A stretch of DNA of 64,000 nt. Origin: Terriglobia bacterium (GTDB lineage: Bacteria; Acidobacteriota; UBA6911). How positions within the stretch are numbered: the first letter of the stretch is position 1; the number at the start of each line of letters is the position of its first letter. This document shows, piece after piece, positions 1-10,500 of this stretch. Where the stretch lies: the NCBI GenBank assembly GCA_020072565.1, contig JAIQGI010000027.1, forward strand, positions 16,244-80,243. The letters are read 5' to 3'. The notes under the pieces were generated by a model. It did not search any database, was not told the DNA's origin, and was given only the letters and a program-made list of their open reading frames with translations. Both the position numbers and the translations under genes were made by a program.

Positions 1-847
1 CCGTGCGGGTTTCGATGCCGGTTGCGGCCTCAATGTCGAAGGCCAACTTCTGACCTATGCCCCCGAGCCGGATCGGATCGGGACTGGTCGGGTCGATGCG
101 ATGGATTACCTGCTGGCCGTTTCGAGGGCGAGCGCCCTCCGAAATACAGATGATACTGAAGCGCTTGCCGCGCTTCGAGCGGCCGACCACGAATTCGCAC
201 ACCTTATCGATGTCGAAGGGAATCTCGGGGAGGAGAATGACGTCGGTGCCGCTCGCGATCCCTGCGTGCAGGGCGATCCAGCCGGCGTTCCGCCCCATGA
301 CCTCGACGACCATGACACGATGATGGCTGGCCGCAGTCGTGTGAACGCGGTCGAGGGCTTCCGTGGCAATGGCTACTGCAGTAGCGAACCCGAAGGTAAC
401 ATCCGTGCCGAACAGGTCATTGTCAATCGTCTTCGGAACACCGATGCAGTTGATCCCCAGACGGACGAAATGAGATGTCACGGTCATCGAGCCGTCGCCT
501 CCGATGACAATGATTGCGTCCAGCTGGTTATGGGCAATGTGCTCGAGACAACGGTCCGTGACATCGCGGATCTCGGACGAGCCGTTGGCTTTGACGGGGT
601 ATCTGCGCGGGTCAACCCGGTTGTTGGTGCCTAAAATGGTGCCCCCCAGCGTCAGGATGTTGCTGACCGATTCGTTGCTGAGCGGGTGCATCCGGTTCTG
701 GACCAGCCCTAAAAAGCCATCCTCGATGCCCAAGACCTCCAGGTGATACCGGCTTAGGGCTGTCTTGGCCACTGCCCGGATGACCGCGTTCAGGCCGGGA
801 CAGTCACCTCCTGCCGTCAGCACGCCGATGCGCTGGATTTTGCTCAT
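1..847 (-). CDS. pfkA: 6-phosphofructokinase, 5' part (cut by window start)
   Basis: The gene starts at the ATG at 847-845 and runs off the window, so about 282 N-terminal residues are seen. Phosphofructokinase phosphorylates fructose-6-phosphate in cytoplasmic glycolysis. Visible family signatures are the N-terminal GGDCPGLN (13-20), GGDGS at 116-120 and PKTIDND at 138-144. Gly in GGDGS is the form usual for ATP-users, whereas Lys in PKTIDND is shared with PPi-dependent and 'mixed-substrate' group III enzymes, so this looks like a group III member with probable ATP use; donor choice is an inference. The C-terminal end lies outside the window. The next gene upstream is the LanC-like gene on the same strand, 271 bases away. 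Confidence 0.93.
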   Translation of the reverse strand, partial: MSKIQRIGVLTAGGDCPGLNAVIRAVAKTALSRYHLEVLGIEDGFLGLVQNRMHPLSNESVSNILTLGGTILGTNNRVDPRRYPVKANGSSEIRDVTDRCLEHIAHNQLDAIIVIGGDGSMTVTSHFVRLGINCIGVPKTIDNDLFGTDVTFGFATAVAIATEALDRVHTTAASHHRVMVVEVMGRNAGWIALHAGIASGTDVILLPEIPFDIDKVCEFVVGRSKRGKRFSIICISEGARPRNGQQVIHRIDPTSPDPIRLGGIGQKLAFDIEAATGIETRT

Positions 848-1118
848 GAAGGTTTCTCCGCCTCAGGAGACAGATCTACTTCCGACACAGGCCACCTGTT
901 TCTAATCGGCAGACCCATCTGTGCCGGATAGGATTTCTCATCCCATGGTGAATGACAGGTGACGGCTTCGGACCACGGGAGATGCAGCCGGTATCGGAAG
1001 CGGCGGCGCAATCACAATCGAATCCGCCGGCGACAGCAGTGTGAGCGGTTTTGTCAGCGATGGCGGCTGAACTCCCGGTTCCGATTCCGGCATAGAACTT
1101 CCGATCCCCACCGTGAGA

Positions 1119-2417
1119 TCAAAATGGGGAATCCGGCAATGTGATCCAGGTTTTCTTGCCTCGCTCAAAGTTGTCGAAGCGAAGAAGCCACATGCCGATT
1201 CCGGCCGCACCCTGCATGAGCCCGGTCTGGGCCACGAGGAGTTCGGGTCGGACGCGGTGCTCCGCCTGAATCCACCTCGCTCCCCTGTCGTCACGGGTTG
1301 CCCGCGACAGCAAATCGTCGGTCATGCGTCTGGCGAACGCCAGATATTTCGGATCATGTGTCACACGGTAGACATCGAGAGAAAAGCCGGCTACACCCGC
1401 CGATCCGCAGCATTGGCTTACATTGTTCCAGAAACCGGGCGTTTGCCTGTCGGGAATGCCGCTTTGCAGGAGGCTGCGCGCGGCCTTCTTGAGCCAGTCC
1501 AACCATGTGGCGTCCCCGGTTGCCTGGTAGAGGCGGTAGAACAATCGGCCCGTCCCGGTGGGGCCGTGACACCAGCCGAGATAATAGAGACCCCTGCCCC
1601 CCGGCTCGTCGTGAAAAATGAGGCAGGCATCACCCTCGGTGTCGGCGATCGACAGCAGGTACTTCGCTCCTGCCAGCGCGGCCTGGAGAAATTCCCGGTC
1701 TTTTGTCTCCTGAAATAGCGTTGCCAGGAAGTAGGCAATGCCGGCGGTGCCGTGGGAGAAATTGGGCATAAGGCTCGGATAGTCCGGGCTCATCGCCCAT
1801 TTCAAGCCGCCGTTCTCCGGTCGGCCGAGGTCGATGAGCCGGCGTCCCGCGCGGATGGCAAGGTCGCGCGCCTGAGGATCCTTGAGTTCCCGGGCGGCGT
1901 AAAGGAGAAAAAGACCGGTGCCCGCACTTCCACTGATAATGTCGGTGGTGTCGCTCCACTCGATGCCTCGGCCCCGGTTCGCGGCATGATTACGAATCCA
2001 ATCCACGCAGCGCCGGGCTGCCTCCTGAAACTTTCCATCTGAAGTGGCTCGGTAGGTTTCTGACAGCGCAAACCCGATTCCGGCGATCCCTTCGTACAAG
2101 CCGGCTCCATCTTCCTGGGGCAGCGCGGAAATGAGGTACTCCGCCCCCGCGCGTGCGCTTTCGAGATAGGAGCGATTTCCGGTCGAGCGGTAGGCTTCGA
2201 GGAAGAACAGCACCACACCTGGCATTCCGCTGTAAAGATCGGTCCGGACGGTCCCGGCATCGCGCGGATCGGACGGCCATGCGGTTCCTTTGTCCGTGCG
2301 GATTGCTGAAGAATCGAGCCAACGGGCGGCCTGGAGCGCGGCGTCAAAGTATGGTCTGCCGGCGCCCTGAGCCGCGACTGAGGCAAAAAGCACAACCGCC
2401 ACAATCGCCTTTTTCAT
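1119..2417 (-). CDS. Exported LanC-like (lanthionine synthetase C-like) protein
   Basis: 432 residues with a cleavable-looking signal peptide (MKK, hydrophobic stretch to about residue 19). The rest shows seven GxxG repeats typical of the alpha/alpha-toroid of LanC cyclases: near residues 64, 110, 163, 223, 285, 338 and 403. Residues aligned with NisC's catalytic and zinc positions are present: D159 (before SGSAG), H222 in SHGTAG, C283 in WCHG, and C336-C337 in QCCG. The last motif is Cys-Cys-Gly rather than the common Cys-His-Gly, giving a predicted three-Cys zinc site like that known in some LanM cyclases. No dehydratase, precursor peptide or transporter gene is adjacent, so its substrate is unknown. 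A non-lanthipeptide toroid enzyme (epimerase or glycosidase) remains possible but fits the Cys residues less well. Confidence 0.82.
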   Translation of the reverse strand: MKKAIVAVVLFASVAAQGAGRPYFDAALQAARWLDSSAIRTDKGTAWPSDPRDAGTVRTDLYSGMPGVVLFFLEAYRSTGNRSYLESARAGAEYLISALPQEDGAGLYEGIAGIGFALSETYRATSDGKFQEAARRCVDWIRNHAANRGRGIEWSDTTDIISGSAGTGLFLLYAARELKDPQARDLAIRAGRRLIDLGRPENGGLKWAMSPDYPSLMPNFSHGTAGIAYFLATLFQETKDREFLQAALAGAKYLLSIADTEGDACLIFHDEPGGRGLYYLGWCHGPTGTGRLFYRLYQATGDATWLDWLKKAARSLLQSGIPDRQTPGFWNNVSQCCGSAGVAGFSLDVYRVTHDPKYLAFARRMTDDLLSRATRDDRGARWIQAEHRVRPELLVAQTGLMQGAAGIGMWLLRFDNFERGKKTWITLPDSPF

Positions 2418-2453
2418 AAAGGGCTCCGGTGTGACCTGGTGGCCGGGAGGACC

Positions 2454-3467
2454 TCAAAACTCCTCGACCTGCCGCGGAAGGGTCGTGAGTGCTTTTCGCG
2501 CCCAGTCCGGATCGTCAAGCATGCCGCGGCCGATGCCAACCAGATCCGCGTGCCCGTCCCGGACGATTCGATCTGCGTGAGCCGGTTCCCGCACTCCGCC
2601 CGTGACGATAACGGGAACCTTGACTCCGGCTTTTATGGCTGCGGCGTATGGAACAAAATAGCCGGGATCTTTGCCGACTCCGCGCGAGCCCTGCAAACCA
2701 CCCGATACATCGATGAGAGCAGCGCCGTTTTCTGCCAGCCGCACCGCCGCCCGGCAGGAATCCTCGAGCTCGAGCCCACCCGGCGTCTCATCATGCGCGC
2801 CCAGGCGGACAAACGCGGGAAACCCGCGTCCGGTGCGCCTTTGTACTTCACCGAGAACTTCGAGGTGCATCCTCAACCGGTTATCCACGTTCCCGCCGTA
2901 TTCATCGGTGCGCCGGTTGGTCAGGGGTGAAAGGAACTCCGAGAGCAGGAAACCGTGAGCGGCGTGAATCTCCACTGCATCAAAACCTGCTTCTCGCGCG
3001 CGCAGCGCCGCCGAGCCGAATGCGGCCGCAATCTCCTGGATCTGGGATTTCGAAAGCCCCTCGGGGATCTCACCGTCGGGATCGTAAGGGTGGCGCATTG
3101 CCGAAGGGGCGACCGGCTTGAGGCCGCCCAGGGCACCGGGAGCCACGCGAGAGCCTGCGTGAGAGATCTGGAGTGCTGCGACAGCGCCTTCGCCCTTGAT
3201 GGCGGCTGCCAGTCGATGCAGGCCCTCCATCATGTCGTCGGAGTATACCCCGATCTGGGTCGAAGAGTTCCTTCCTCTCGGGTGCACGAAAGAGTGCTCC
3301 ACGATTATGAGCGCGCATCCGGCAGCGGCACGCACCCTGTGGTATTCGATGATTTTGTCGGTGACCCGCCCTTCGGGCGTAGCCTGCCCCGACCACATGG
3401 GCGGCATCACAATTCGGTTTCGCAGGGTCAGTCCGGAGAACGAGAGTGGCGTCAGAAGACTTGTCAT
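2454..3467 (-). CDS. NADH:flavin oxidoreductase, old yellow enzyme family
   Basis: An FMN-dependent TIM-barrel oxidoreductase of about 337 residues, which typically reduces activated C=C bonds with NAD(P)H in the cytoplasm. The protein begins MTSLLTPLSFSGLTLRN and has the family motifs IVMPPMWSG near the start, EIHAAHGFLLSEFLSP and TNRRTDEYGG in the middle, and the phosphate-binding VTGGV and GIGRGMLDDP near the C-terminus. The frame stays open further upstream to 3707, but the upstream part has no family resemblance, so the ATG at 3467 is chosen. It reads in the same direction as the LanC-like gene 36 bases downstream. The natural substrate cannot be told. Confidence 0.9.
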   Translation of the reverse strand: MTSLLTPLSFSGLTLRNRIVMPPMWSGQATPEGRVTDKIIEYHRVRAAAGCALIIVEHSFVHPRGRNSSTQIGVYSDDMMEGLHRLAAAIKGEGAVAALQISHAGSRVAPGALGGLKPVAPSAMRHPYDPDGEIPEGLSKSQIQEIAAAFGSAALRAREAGFDAVEIHAAHGFLLSEFLSPLTNRRTDEYGGNVDNRLRMHLEVLGEVQRRTGRGFPAFVRLGAHDETPGGLELEDSCRAAVRLAENGAALIDVSGGLQGSRGVGKDPGYFVPYAAAIKAGVKVPVIVTGGVREPAHADRIVRDGHADLVGIGRGMLDDPDWARKALTTLPRQVEEF

Positions 3468-3652
3468 GGCAATCATCGTGTACGGGCGTTTACATCCGAT
3501 AACTTCGATTTCGACAAACCCGGCCCTTCCCTGCGGAAGGGAGGACTTCATCCTATACCAAAGTGGTGACGCCCGAACAGCCAAAACTCCTCGGTGGGAT
3601 ATATGGGAAGGCGGGTATTCGTGACACAGACCAATGATTCGAAACCGGGCCT

Positions 3653-4066
3653 CTATTTCTTGCGTGTCAGATCGAGGCTGCCGTACTCGCCGCTTTCCAA
3701 GGACCATGCCCCCATCAGCTTGTTGCCATCGACTTTGTCGTTAATAATATCGAGCTTGGCTTTGACTTGGACCTTGGTGCCGCCAATGATCATGGTGAAT
3801 CCGAAGCTGAAGGTGTCTTCATCCTCGATCTTGAAATTCTCCAGAGCGACCTCTTTGGCCGTGGCTACCGTAATTGTGCCGGAATAGGAGTCGCCTGCTT
3901 TTTTCAAGACCAATGTTACGGGATCCACATCGGGCGTGTTCGGAAAATCCGTTTCACCCACCCAGGTTCCGCTGATGTCCGGAAACTGCTGGAAAATGGT
4001 CGCCGCTCCGAAGGCCGTGCACAACACTGTAAGCACGGTAAGCACCAAAACAGCCGCTCTCTTCAT
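3653..4066 (-). CDS. Small secreted hypothetical protein
   Basis: 137 residues. The N-terminus MKRAAVLVLTVLTVLCTAFG is a clear signal peptide, so the mature protein should be periplasmic or secreted. The remainder is beta-rich: DISGTWVGE, then LVLKKAGDSYSGTITV, and a C-terminal GAWSLESGEYGSLDLTRK. This pattern resembles small lipocalin-like proteins that start with 'G(T/E)W.G' and end with an exported beta barrel, but I do not recognise a named family. It stands 185 bases upstream of the oxidoreductase on the same strand and is divergent from the next gene. Confidence 0.7.
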   Translation of the reverse strand: MKRAAVLVLTVLTVLCTAFGAATIFQQFPDISGTWVGETDFPNTPDVDPVTLVLKKAGDSYSGTITVATAKEVALENFKIEDEDTFSFGFTMIIGGTKVQVKAKLDIINDKVDGNKLMGAWSLESGEYGSLDLTRKK

Positions 4067-4247
4067 AGGACCCTCCGTAATGAACCGACGCTCTTGTTAC
4101 TCCTAATAGGATACGCTATACCCTGAAAAATGCTTCAAAAAGAGCTTCGGATGAGAGATTCTTAATTGCGGCCATTCTCGTGCGGTGACGCGGGCAGTGC
4201 ACGAACGCCTGCCCGTCTGATGTAAAGCGCAGGTATCACACAAAGGG

Positions 4248-5162
4248 GTGCTCTTGAAAAAGACTGCAGCTTGTTTCCTGCTCCTGATCGCGTCTCAGGT
4301 AATGGTTGCAGCCGGCATGAGCCAACGGTCGGCGCCAGTGACCCGCGCGGAGTGGATGTCTGCTTTGGAGGCGGTCGTTAAATCGGAGCAGGCCTTCGCG
4401 CAGGCGGCCGCGGAAAAAGGAACTCGGGATGCGTTTCTGGCCTTCCTGGCCGAAGATTCCGTGCTCTTTCGACCTCAGCCGGTGCCGGGAAGGAAGTGGC
4501 TGCTGGAGCACCCCCCTGCGCCCGGCAAGTTGAGCTGGCGGCCGGTCTTCGCCGATGTTTCCGCCGCAGGCGATCTGGGCTATACCACCGGACCTTACGA
4601 ATTCCGGAAACAGGCTTCCGATACGGTTCCTGCCTCATACGGCAATTATTTTACGATCTGGCAAAAGCAGCCCGGCGGCGCCTGGAAGGTCTTGATCGAC
4701 TACGGAACTCCTAATCCTCCCCCTTCCACGGCCGTGCCGGATTTCGACCCGAGGCAGGCAAGCCCTCCTTTAGCACAAAAGCCGGGTGTGAGCTCTGAAG
4801 GAGTGACCGACACATTGACCGCTCTGGATCGCAAGTTATCGATCATCAGCATGACTCGGGGCGCCGCGGCGTTGAACTCCTATATCGCCGAGGAAGCCAG
4901 GTTCCTGCGCGCGGAAAGGCAACCCGCGGTCGGCAGGAAGGAGGTTCGCGCCCTGATGCCGGCGGAGCCGGGGAGTTGGACATGGGAACCGATGAAATCC
5001 GGAGTCTCCAATTCCTGGGATCTCGGATATACCTATGGAACCTTCAAGCTTCACACCAAAAGAGCGGTGGATCAGACCGCCAAGTCCGGCTTTTACCTGC
5101 GAGTCTGGAAGAAGCAGCCGGTCGGCGACTGGAAGATAACAATCGATATCGTGAGCTTTTAG
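4248..5162 (+). CDS. Secreted protein with two SnoaL/NTF2-like (DUF4440-type) domains
   Basis: About 304 residues with a signal peptide (KKTAACFLLLIASQVMVAAG). The mature part contains two copies of one fold. In the first, SVLFRPQ is followed by GDLGYTTGPYEF and IWQKQPGGAWKVLIDYG. In the second, ARFLRAERQ is followed by WDLGYTYGTFKL and VWKKQPVGDWKITIDI. These patterns match SnoaL-like/DUF4440 proteins, which bind small ligands or act as isomerases; no function can be assigned. The GTG at 4248 touches the AAAGGGG ribosome-binding sequence, so the in-frame TTG at 4254 (LKKTA) may be the real start. The divergent gap to 4066 is 181 bases. Confidence 0.72.
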   Translation: MLLKKTAACFLLLIASQVMVAAGMSQRSAPVTRAEWMSALEAVVKSEQAFAQAAAEKGTRDAFLAFLAEDSVLFRPQPVPGRKWLLEHPPAPGKLSWRPVFADVSAAGDLGYTTGPYEFRKQASDTVPASYGNYFTIWQKQPGGAWKVLIDYGTPNPPPSTAVPDFDPRQASPPLAQKPGVSSEGVTDTLTALDRKLSIISMTRGAAALNSYIAEEARFLRAERQPAVGRKEVRALMPAEPGSWTWEPMKSGVSNSWDLGYTYGTFKLHTKRAVDQTAKSGFYLRVWKKQPVGDWKITIDIVSF

Positions 5163-5629
5163 GAAAACCACGAGACTCTCCACGGGGTCACCTGTTTCTT
5201 CTGAGGCAACCGCCCGATCTCCTACGAAGGTGAGGCACGATCCCGCAACTCAGGAGACCTTCGGGAGGCTACATGTCACACTTCCTGAAGTCGCCCCAAC
5301 ATCCGACAAACAAATGAGATACCTGATGAAATCCTCGTTTTGGGAGTTCGTGTATTTCCCGGCGATGTCATTTTTCTCAACAAAATCGCTTTATTGCCGC
5401 CCGATTTATGCGAAAATCATCTATTTTGTGAGGAAGGTCCGCTCTTTCGTTCCCCGGAACGAGGCGAGGGAGTGTTTCCTCATGAGTTGTTGCTGACAAA
5501 CAGCAAGGCGCGCATTCCAAGCGAAACGATCCGGATGCCCCTGGCGCTCGATCTTGATTTGTTTCTTGCACGCCGCAGGAGAAATGCGTATCCATTTGAC
5601 TTGGCCTCTGCCCGGACGCAGAGGCTGAT
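5163..5629. other. Gene-poor gap upstream of the synthase cluster
   Basis: 467 bases without a convincing gene. The stretch 5330-5430 is AT-richer than its surroundings and could carry the promoter of the downstream acyl-CoA dehydrogenase and synthase genes. A short inverted repeat, TTGCTG-ACAAA-CAGCAA, lies at 5490-5506 and is a possible operator. Two open frames here (5230-5496 and 5340-5633) have no family resemblance and look random. Confidence 0.4.
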
Positions 5630-7315
5630 GTGACTGAAGGCTCCCGGAAAAATATGCACAAAGGACTTGATAAGGAAACTCTCGATTTGACCTTGCAGGC
5701 CATCGGCGACTTCACAGCCGCCCGCCTGCCGGAGAGCAAACTGCTCCAACTTGATGCCACGCATGAATTTCCCGCGGATGTTGTCCGGGACATGTGCGGT
5801 TCCGAGCTCGGAATACAGCTTCTCTTCATCCCTGAGGAGTTCGAGGGAATGGGAGGCGGCGCATTCGATGTTTACCGGATTTGCGAAGAGATGGCGCGCA
5901 TCGACCTCGGTCTGGCCACCGGCGTGCTGGCTACGTTCCTGGGGAGCGATCCGATCATTTTCGGAGGAACGCACGAGCAGAAGAAAAAATGGCTGACCCG
6001 CATTGCCCGTGAGGGATTGCTCATGGCCTACGGCGCTACCGAGCCGGAGGCGGGGAGCGACCTTGGCGCCTTGCGCACGACCGCTACTCCGGTGCTGGCC
6101 GACAGCACGGTTGTCGGCTACAGGATCAACGGCAACAAACAATGGATCAGCAACGGCGGCGTTGCCGACCTTTACAGCGTGCTTGCCCTCACGCCGGGCG
6201 GGCCCAGTTGGTTTGTTGTCGAGAAGGGGACGCAAGGCTTGGGGCACGGCAAGCCCGAGGACAAACACGGCATCCGTTCCAGCAACACAGCCACGGTCTC
6301 TCTCGAGGATGTTTATGTGGATGCCGAACGTCTGTTGGGCAATCAGGAGGGAATGGGGCTCATCCAGGCTCAGCTGGTGTTCGGGTACACCCGCCTGATG
6401 GTGGCTGCTTTCGGTCTGGGTGCGGGCTGGTCGGCACTCGATCGCGCCATACCGTATTCCATGGGCCGCATTCAGGGAGGCACGCCGCTATCCGAAAAAC
6501 AAGGGTACACCCATAAGCTCATCGTCCCCCACGTGGCGCGTCTGGAAGCCGCCCGTTCCTACATCGAGGAGACCGCGGAGCGCATTGACGGCGGCGGCAA
6601 CCTGAACACGGAGGGGGCCATTTCCAAGTATCTGGCTACGGAAGCGGGCAATCTTGCCGCCGATGCCAGTATCCAGGCGCTTGGCGGTTATGGTTATACC
6701 AGGGAGTACGTCGTCGAAAAAATCAAGCGCGACGCGCGCATCACCACGATCTATGAGGGGACTTCCGAGATCATGGAGATGACCGTCTGCCGGGACCGCT
6801 GGCAGTCGCACCTGAAGACCCACGGCCAGTATTATCATGATGTGGCCCGTGGAGTCGAGGACCTGCAGGCGCAGCATCCGACGGTCGGAGCCGGAATTGC
6901 CGGACGCTGTCTCCACGCGCTTGCCGAGCTCCTGGAAACGGCGCGGATCCACAGACTGACGCGGCACCAACACGTCCTCTTCCGCCTGGGCGAGTTGATC
7001 TCCTATGCGGAGTGCGCCGGCAGCCTGGCCAGACGCGCGGCCCGTGCCTCGGCAGGCGGCTTGAATGAAAAGGGCAACACCCGCTTCAGCCCGGGGGCCC
7101 TCGCAGCAATGAGCCGGATCTTTGCCCGGGAGGCGTCGATCAAGCTGGCTTCCGAGGGGATGCGCTGGATCGTGGGTGCTGCGGGCCTGCAGGACAGGGA
7201 GGTTTCCGACCTCGAAAACAAAATGGACCTGCCTGCGCTCTACCGTGCGCAAGCCGGCCTCATTCAGGATATGGACCATGTTGCCGACGTTCTGTACGGG
7301 CGAACCTCTGCCTGA
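5630..7315 (+). CDS. Acyl-CoA dehydrogenase (long form) next to the synthase
   Basis: A 561-residue FAD-dependent acyl-CoA dehydrogenase, read from a GTG; an ATG eight codons in (5654) is an alternative start. Motifs seen are [13 protein letters not shown] (substrate/FAD loop), [11 protein letters not shown], and [11 protein letters not shown], whose Glu (about residue 376) occupies the usual catalytic-base position. A C-terminal extension of about 170 residues is helical, ending in a [11 protein letters not shown] segment, and is typical of the longer bacterial forms. It lies 199 bases before the giant synthase on the same strand, which suggests that it oxidises or otherwise processes the acyl product or a precursor. 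That role is inferred from position only. Confidence 0.88.
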   Translation: MTEGSRKNMHKGLDKETLDLTLQAIGDFTAARLPESKLLQLDATHEFPADVVRDMCGSELGIQLLFIPEEFEGMGGGAFDVYRICEEMARIDLGLATGVLATFLGSDPIIFGGTHEQKKKWLTRIAREGLLMAYGATEPEAGSDLGALRTTATPVLADSTVVGYRINGNKQWISNGGVADLYSVLALTPGGPSWFVVEKGTQGLGHGKPEDKHGIRSSNTATVSLEDVYVDAERLLGNQEGMGLIQAQLVFGYTRLMVAAFGLGAGWSALDRAIPYSMGRIQGGTPLSEKQGYTHKLIVPHVARLEAARSYIEETAERIDGGGNLNTEGAISKYLATEAGNLAADASIQALGGYGYTREYVVEKIKRDARITTIYEGTSEIMEMTVCRDRWQSHLKTHGQYYHDVARGVEDLQAQHPTVGAGIAGRCLHALAELLETARIHRLTRHQHVLFRLGELISYAECAGSLARRAARASAGGLNEKGNTRFSPGALAAMSRIFAREASIKLASEGMRWIVGAAGLQDREVSDLENKMDLPALYRAQAGLIQDMDHVADVLYGRTSA

Positions 7316-7514
7316 GACAACACTGGTTTTTTCCCAGGTGATCGGGGCGCTGGGGATTTGCACCGGAATTGGCTGATTTGTTCTGCAAGGATGTGGTCGG
7401 GACAATCCGGCAGGCTGACACTCCAGAAGATCACCCATCCCGACTGCAGCCGCCGATCCGGAAGAGGCCGAACTGCAGCAGCAATACATTAATGTCCGGA
7501 GGGAGTGGAACGTA

Positions 7515-10500
7515 ATGAAGGTATCGGCACACAGAGCAGTCGCAATTGTCGGCGTGGGAGCGGTTCTGCCCGATGCGCCCAACGCGCGCAAATTCTGGCA
7601 GAACATCAAGGAAGGACGCTACAGCATCGCCGAGGTGCGACCAGACCGATGGAATCCGGAGCTCTATTATGACGCCGACCCCAAAGCCCCTGATAAGACC
7701 TATTCCAAGATCGGCGGCTGGGTGCGCGAATGGGAATGGGATCCCCTGAAGTGGCGCATGCCGATACCCCCTCGGGTCAGCGACGCCATGGATCTCACCC
7801 AGAAGTGGGCCATCGTGACGGTCCGTGAAGCGCTGGCTGATTACGGGTACCCCAACCGCCCCCTCGATGCGGAGCGGACCGCCGTCATTCTCGGCAACGC
7901 CATGGCCGGCGATGCCCACCTCTATTCGGCTGCACGCGTCCTGTTCTCGGACTATGCCCACGAACTGGCCCGCACGCCCGGATTTACGGTTTTGCCCGCC
8001 GATGCGCGCAAGGCGATCCTGGAACAACTGCGTGCGGCAATCGGCAGGCGGCTCCCCGAGATCACCGAGGACACGATGCCTGGAGAGCTTGCCAATATCA
8101 TCGCCGGGCGCATCGCGGCACTCTACGATTTCAAGGGACCCAACTTTGTCGTGGACGCCGCCTGCGCTTCCGCGATGGCGGCTCTCAGCGCCGCCGTGGG
8201 TGGACTGGTGGAACGCGACTATGATGCGGTGCTGACAGGGGGCGTCGACGCCAACATGAGCCCCTCCACGTTCGTGAAGTTTTGCAAGATCGGCGCACTT
8301 TCTGCGACCGGGTCACGCCCGTATGCCTTCGGCGCCGATGGCTTCGTAATGGGTGAGGGAGCTGTGACTTTTCTGCTGAAAAGACTGGGCGATGCGGAGC
8401 GCGACGGAGACCGGATTTATGCTGTGATCCGTGGCCTGGGAGGGTCGAGCGACGGCAGAGGCAAAGGCATTACTGCACCCAACCCTATCGGCCAGAAACT
8501 CAGCGTCCGGCGCGCCTGGTACAACGCCGGTGTCAAGCCCTGTGCCGGAGGCCTGATGGAAGGTCATGGCACCTCAACTGTCGTGGGGGATGTTGTTGAA
8601 GTTCAGAGCCTGACTGATGCATTTGCAGAATTCGGTCTGCCTGCCGGCTCCGTTGCCCTTGGTTCGGTGAAGTCAAACATCGGTCACCTCAAAGGTGCCG
8701 CGGGCTCTGCCGGCATCCTGAAAGCGATGTTCGCGTTGCACGAGAAGATGCTGCCGCCGAGCGTCAATTTTCAGAGACCGAATCCGGATATCGACTTTTC
8801 CCGATCGCCCTTTTATGTCAACACACGCCTGAAGCCATGGGATGTCGACAAAGACGCCGTGCGCCAGGCCGGCGTGAGCGCCTTCGGTTTCGGCGGGACC
8901 AACTTCCACACGGTTTTGGAGGAGTACATCCCGGGCCGGATCGAGGTCGACGGGAAACTGAAGGTTTCGGTCCCCGCCATGAACTGGCGACCGGACAAAC
9001 CGGAAGCGAAGACTCCCTTGCGCGGCGCGCTCCTGATCGGTGCCGACTCGGAAGCCGCGGTTATCGCCCGGCTGCGGGCGACGCGGCGCGAGGCCGAAGC
9101 GGGAAGAGCCCCTGCGCCGGCGCCTCCTGGAGAATCCGATCTGCGGGCGGCGGTGCGCCTGGCGATCGATTATGCGGACGCGGCCGATCTTGCCGACAAG
9201 TGCGCCAAGGCGCTCAAGGCGTTTGAGGAGAATCAGGCCGGCCGCTGGAAAGCGTTGCGTGCCAAGGGCATATTCCTGGGGAACGGCCCGGCGCCCAAAG
9301 TGGCGTTTCTATTTGCAGGACAAGGTTCTCAGTACGTCAACATGCTCAAGTCGCTGCGGGCCGGAGAGCCCATCGTTGCGGAGACATTCGTCTCCGCCGA
9401 TCGCGTCATGCAGCCGTTGCTCGACAAGAAGCTGAGCGACTGCATCTATCTCGATGAAGCCGACGGGGAAGCGCTCGCGCGCGCGGAACAAGATCTGAAA
9501 CAGACGGCCATCACCCAACCTGCCGTGCTGGCAACGGAGACTGCGCTGGCCCGCATGCTCGGGGCCTACGGCATCTTTCCTGACATGGTGATGGGGCACA
9601 GCCTGGGCGAATACGGCGCTCTGGTAGCATCCGGCGCGATATCTTTCGAGGAAGCCCTGCGGGCGGTCAGTGCCCGCGGCAACGAGATGACTAAATGCGC
9701 GCTCGAGGATAACGGCGTCATGGCGGCGGTTTTCGGCCCGACCGATGAGATCGAGAAGATCCTCTCCACCATCGAGGGGTACGTGGTGATCGCCAACATC
9801 AACAGTACGAAGGAGGCCGTAATCGGCGGTGCCACCACGTCGGTGGTGAAGGCTATGGAAGCGGTGCGCGCGGCCGGCTACCGGGCACAGCAGCTCCAGG
9901 TCAGCCATGCGTTCCACACCAGAATTGTCGCTCCGGCCAGTGAATCTCTGGCCGAGGTTTTGCGCGGCATGAATCTGCAGCCGCCGACGATCCCCATCAT
10001 CGCCAACGTTACCGGCACCTTCTATCCGATGGAGCCGGGTGCAGTTCCGGAGATGATCGATCTGCTTGGAAAGCAGGTCGCTTCGCCGGTTCAGTTCGTC
10101 AAGGGACTGAACACCCTGTACCAGGCGGGTGCCCGGGTGTTTGTTGAAGTCGGTCCCAAGCGCGTGCTCTACGGTTTTGTTGAGGATGTGCTCGGCGACC
10201 GCGAAGGCGTGGTCTCACTTTTCACCAACCACCCGAGAATCGGAGAGGCGGCCTCGCTCAATCTGGCCCTGTGCGGTTTGTATGCGGCCGGCCTGGGCCT
10301 TGCCGGGTCGCGCGCCGCGGTCCTGCCGCAGGCAGCGCCTGAGGTCCGGCTGGGCACTCCCGCACCGGCTGTGAGCAGTGAATCGGCTCCGGCTCCCGAC
10401 CCCCAGCCACAGCTAAGAGCGGTTCAATCCTCTGCACCTGCCCCCGCCCCTGCGGCTGCGCAGCCCGCTGCGGATCGCTACCTCCAGCTTGGGCACCTTT

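Noticed and set aside
938..1294. Reverse frame overlapping the end of the LanC-like gene, possible precursor or frameshifted tail
   Set aside because: The LanC-like protein already has a natural C-terminal end, and this frame has no leader-peptide or Cys/Ser/Thr-rich core pattern.
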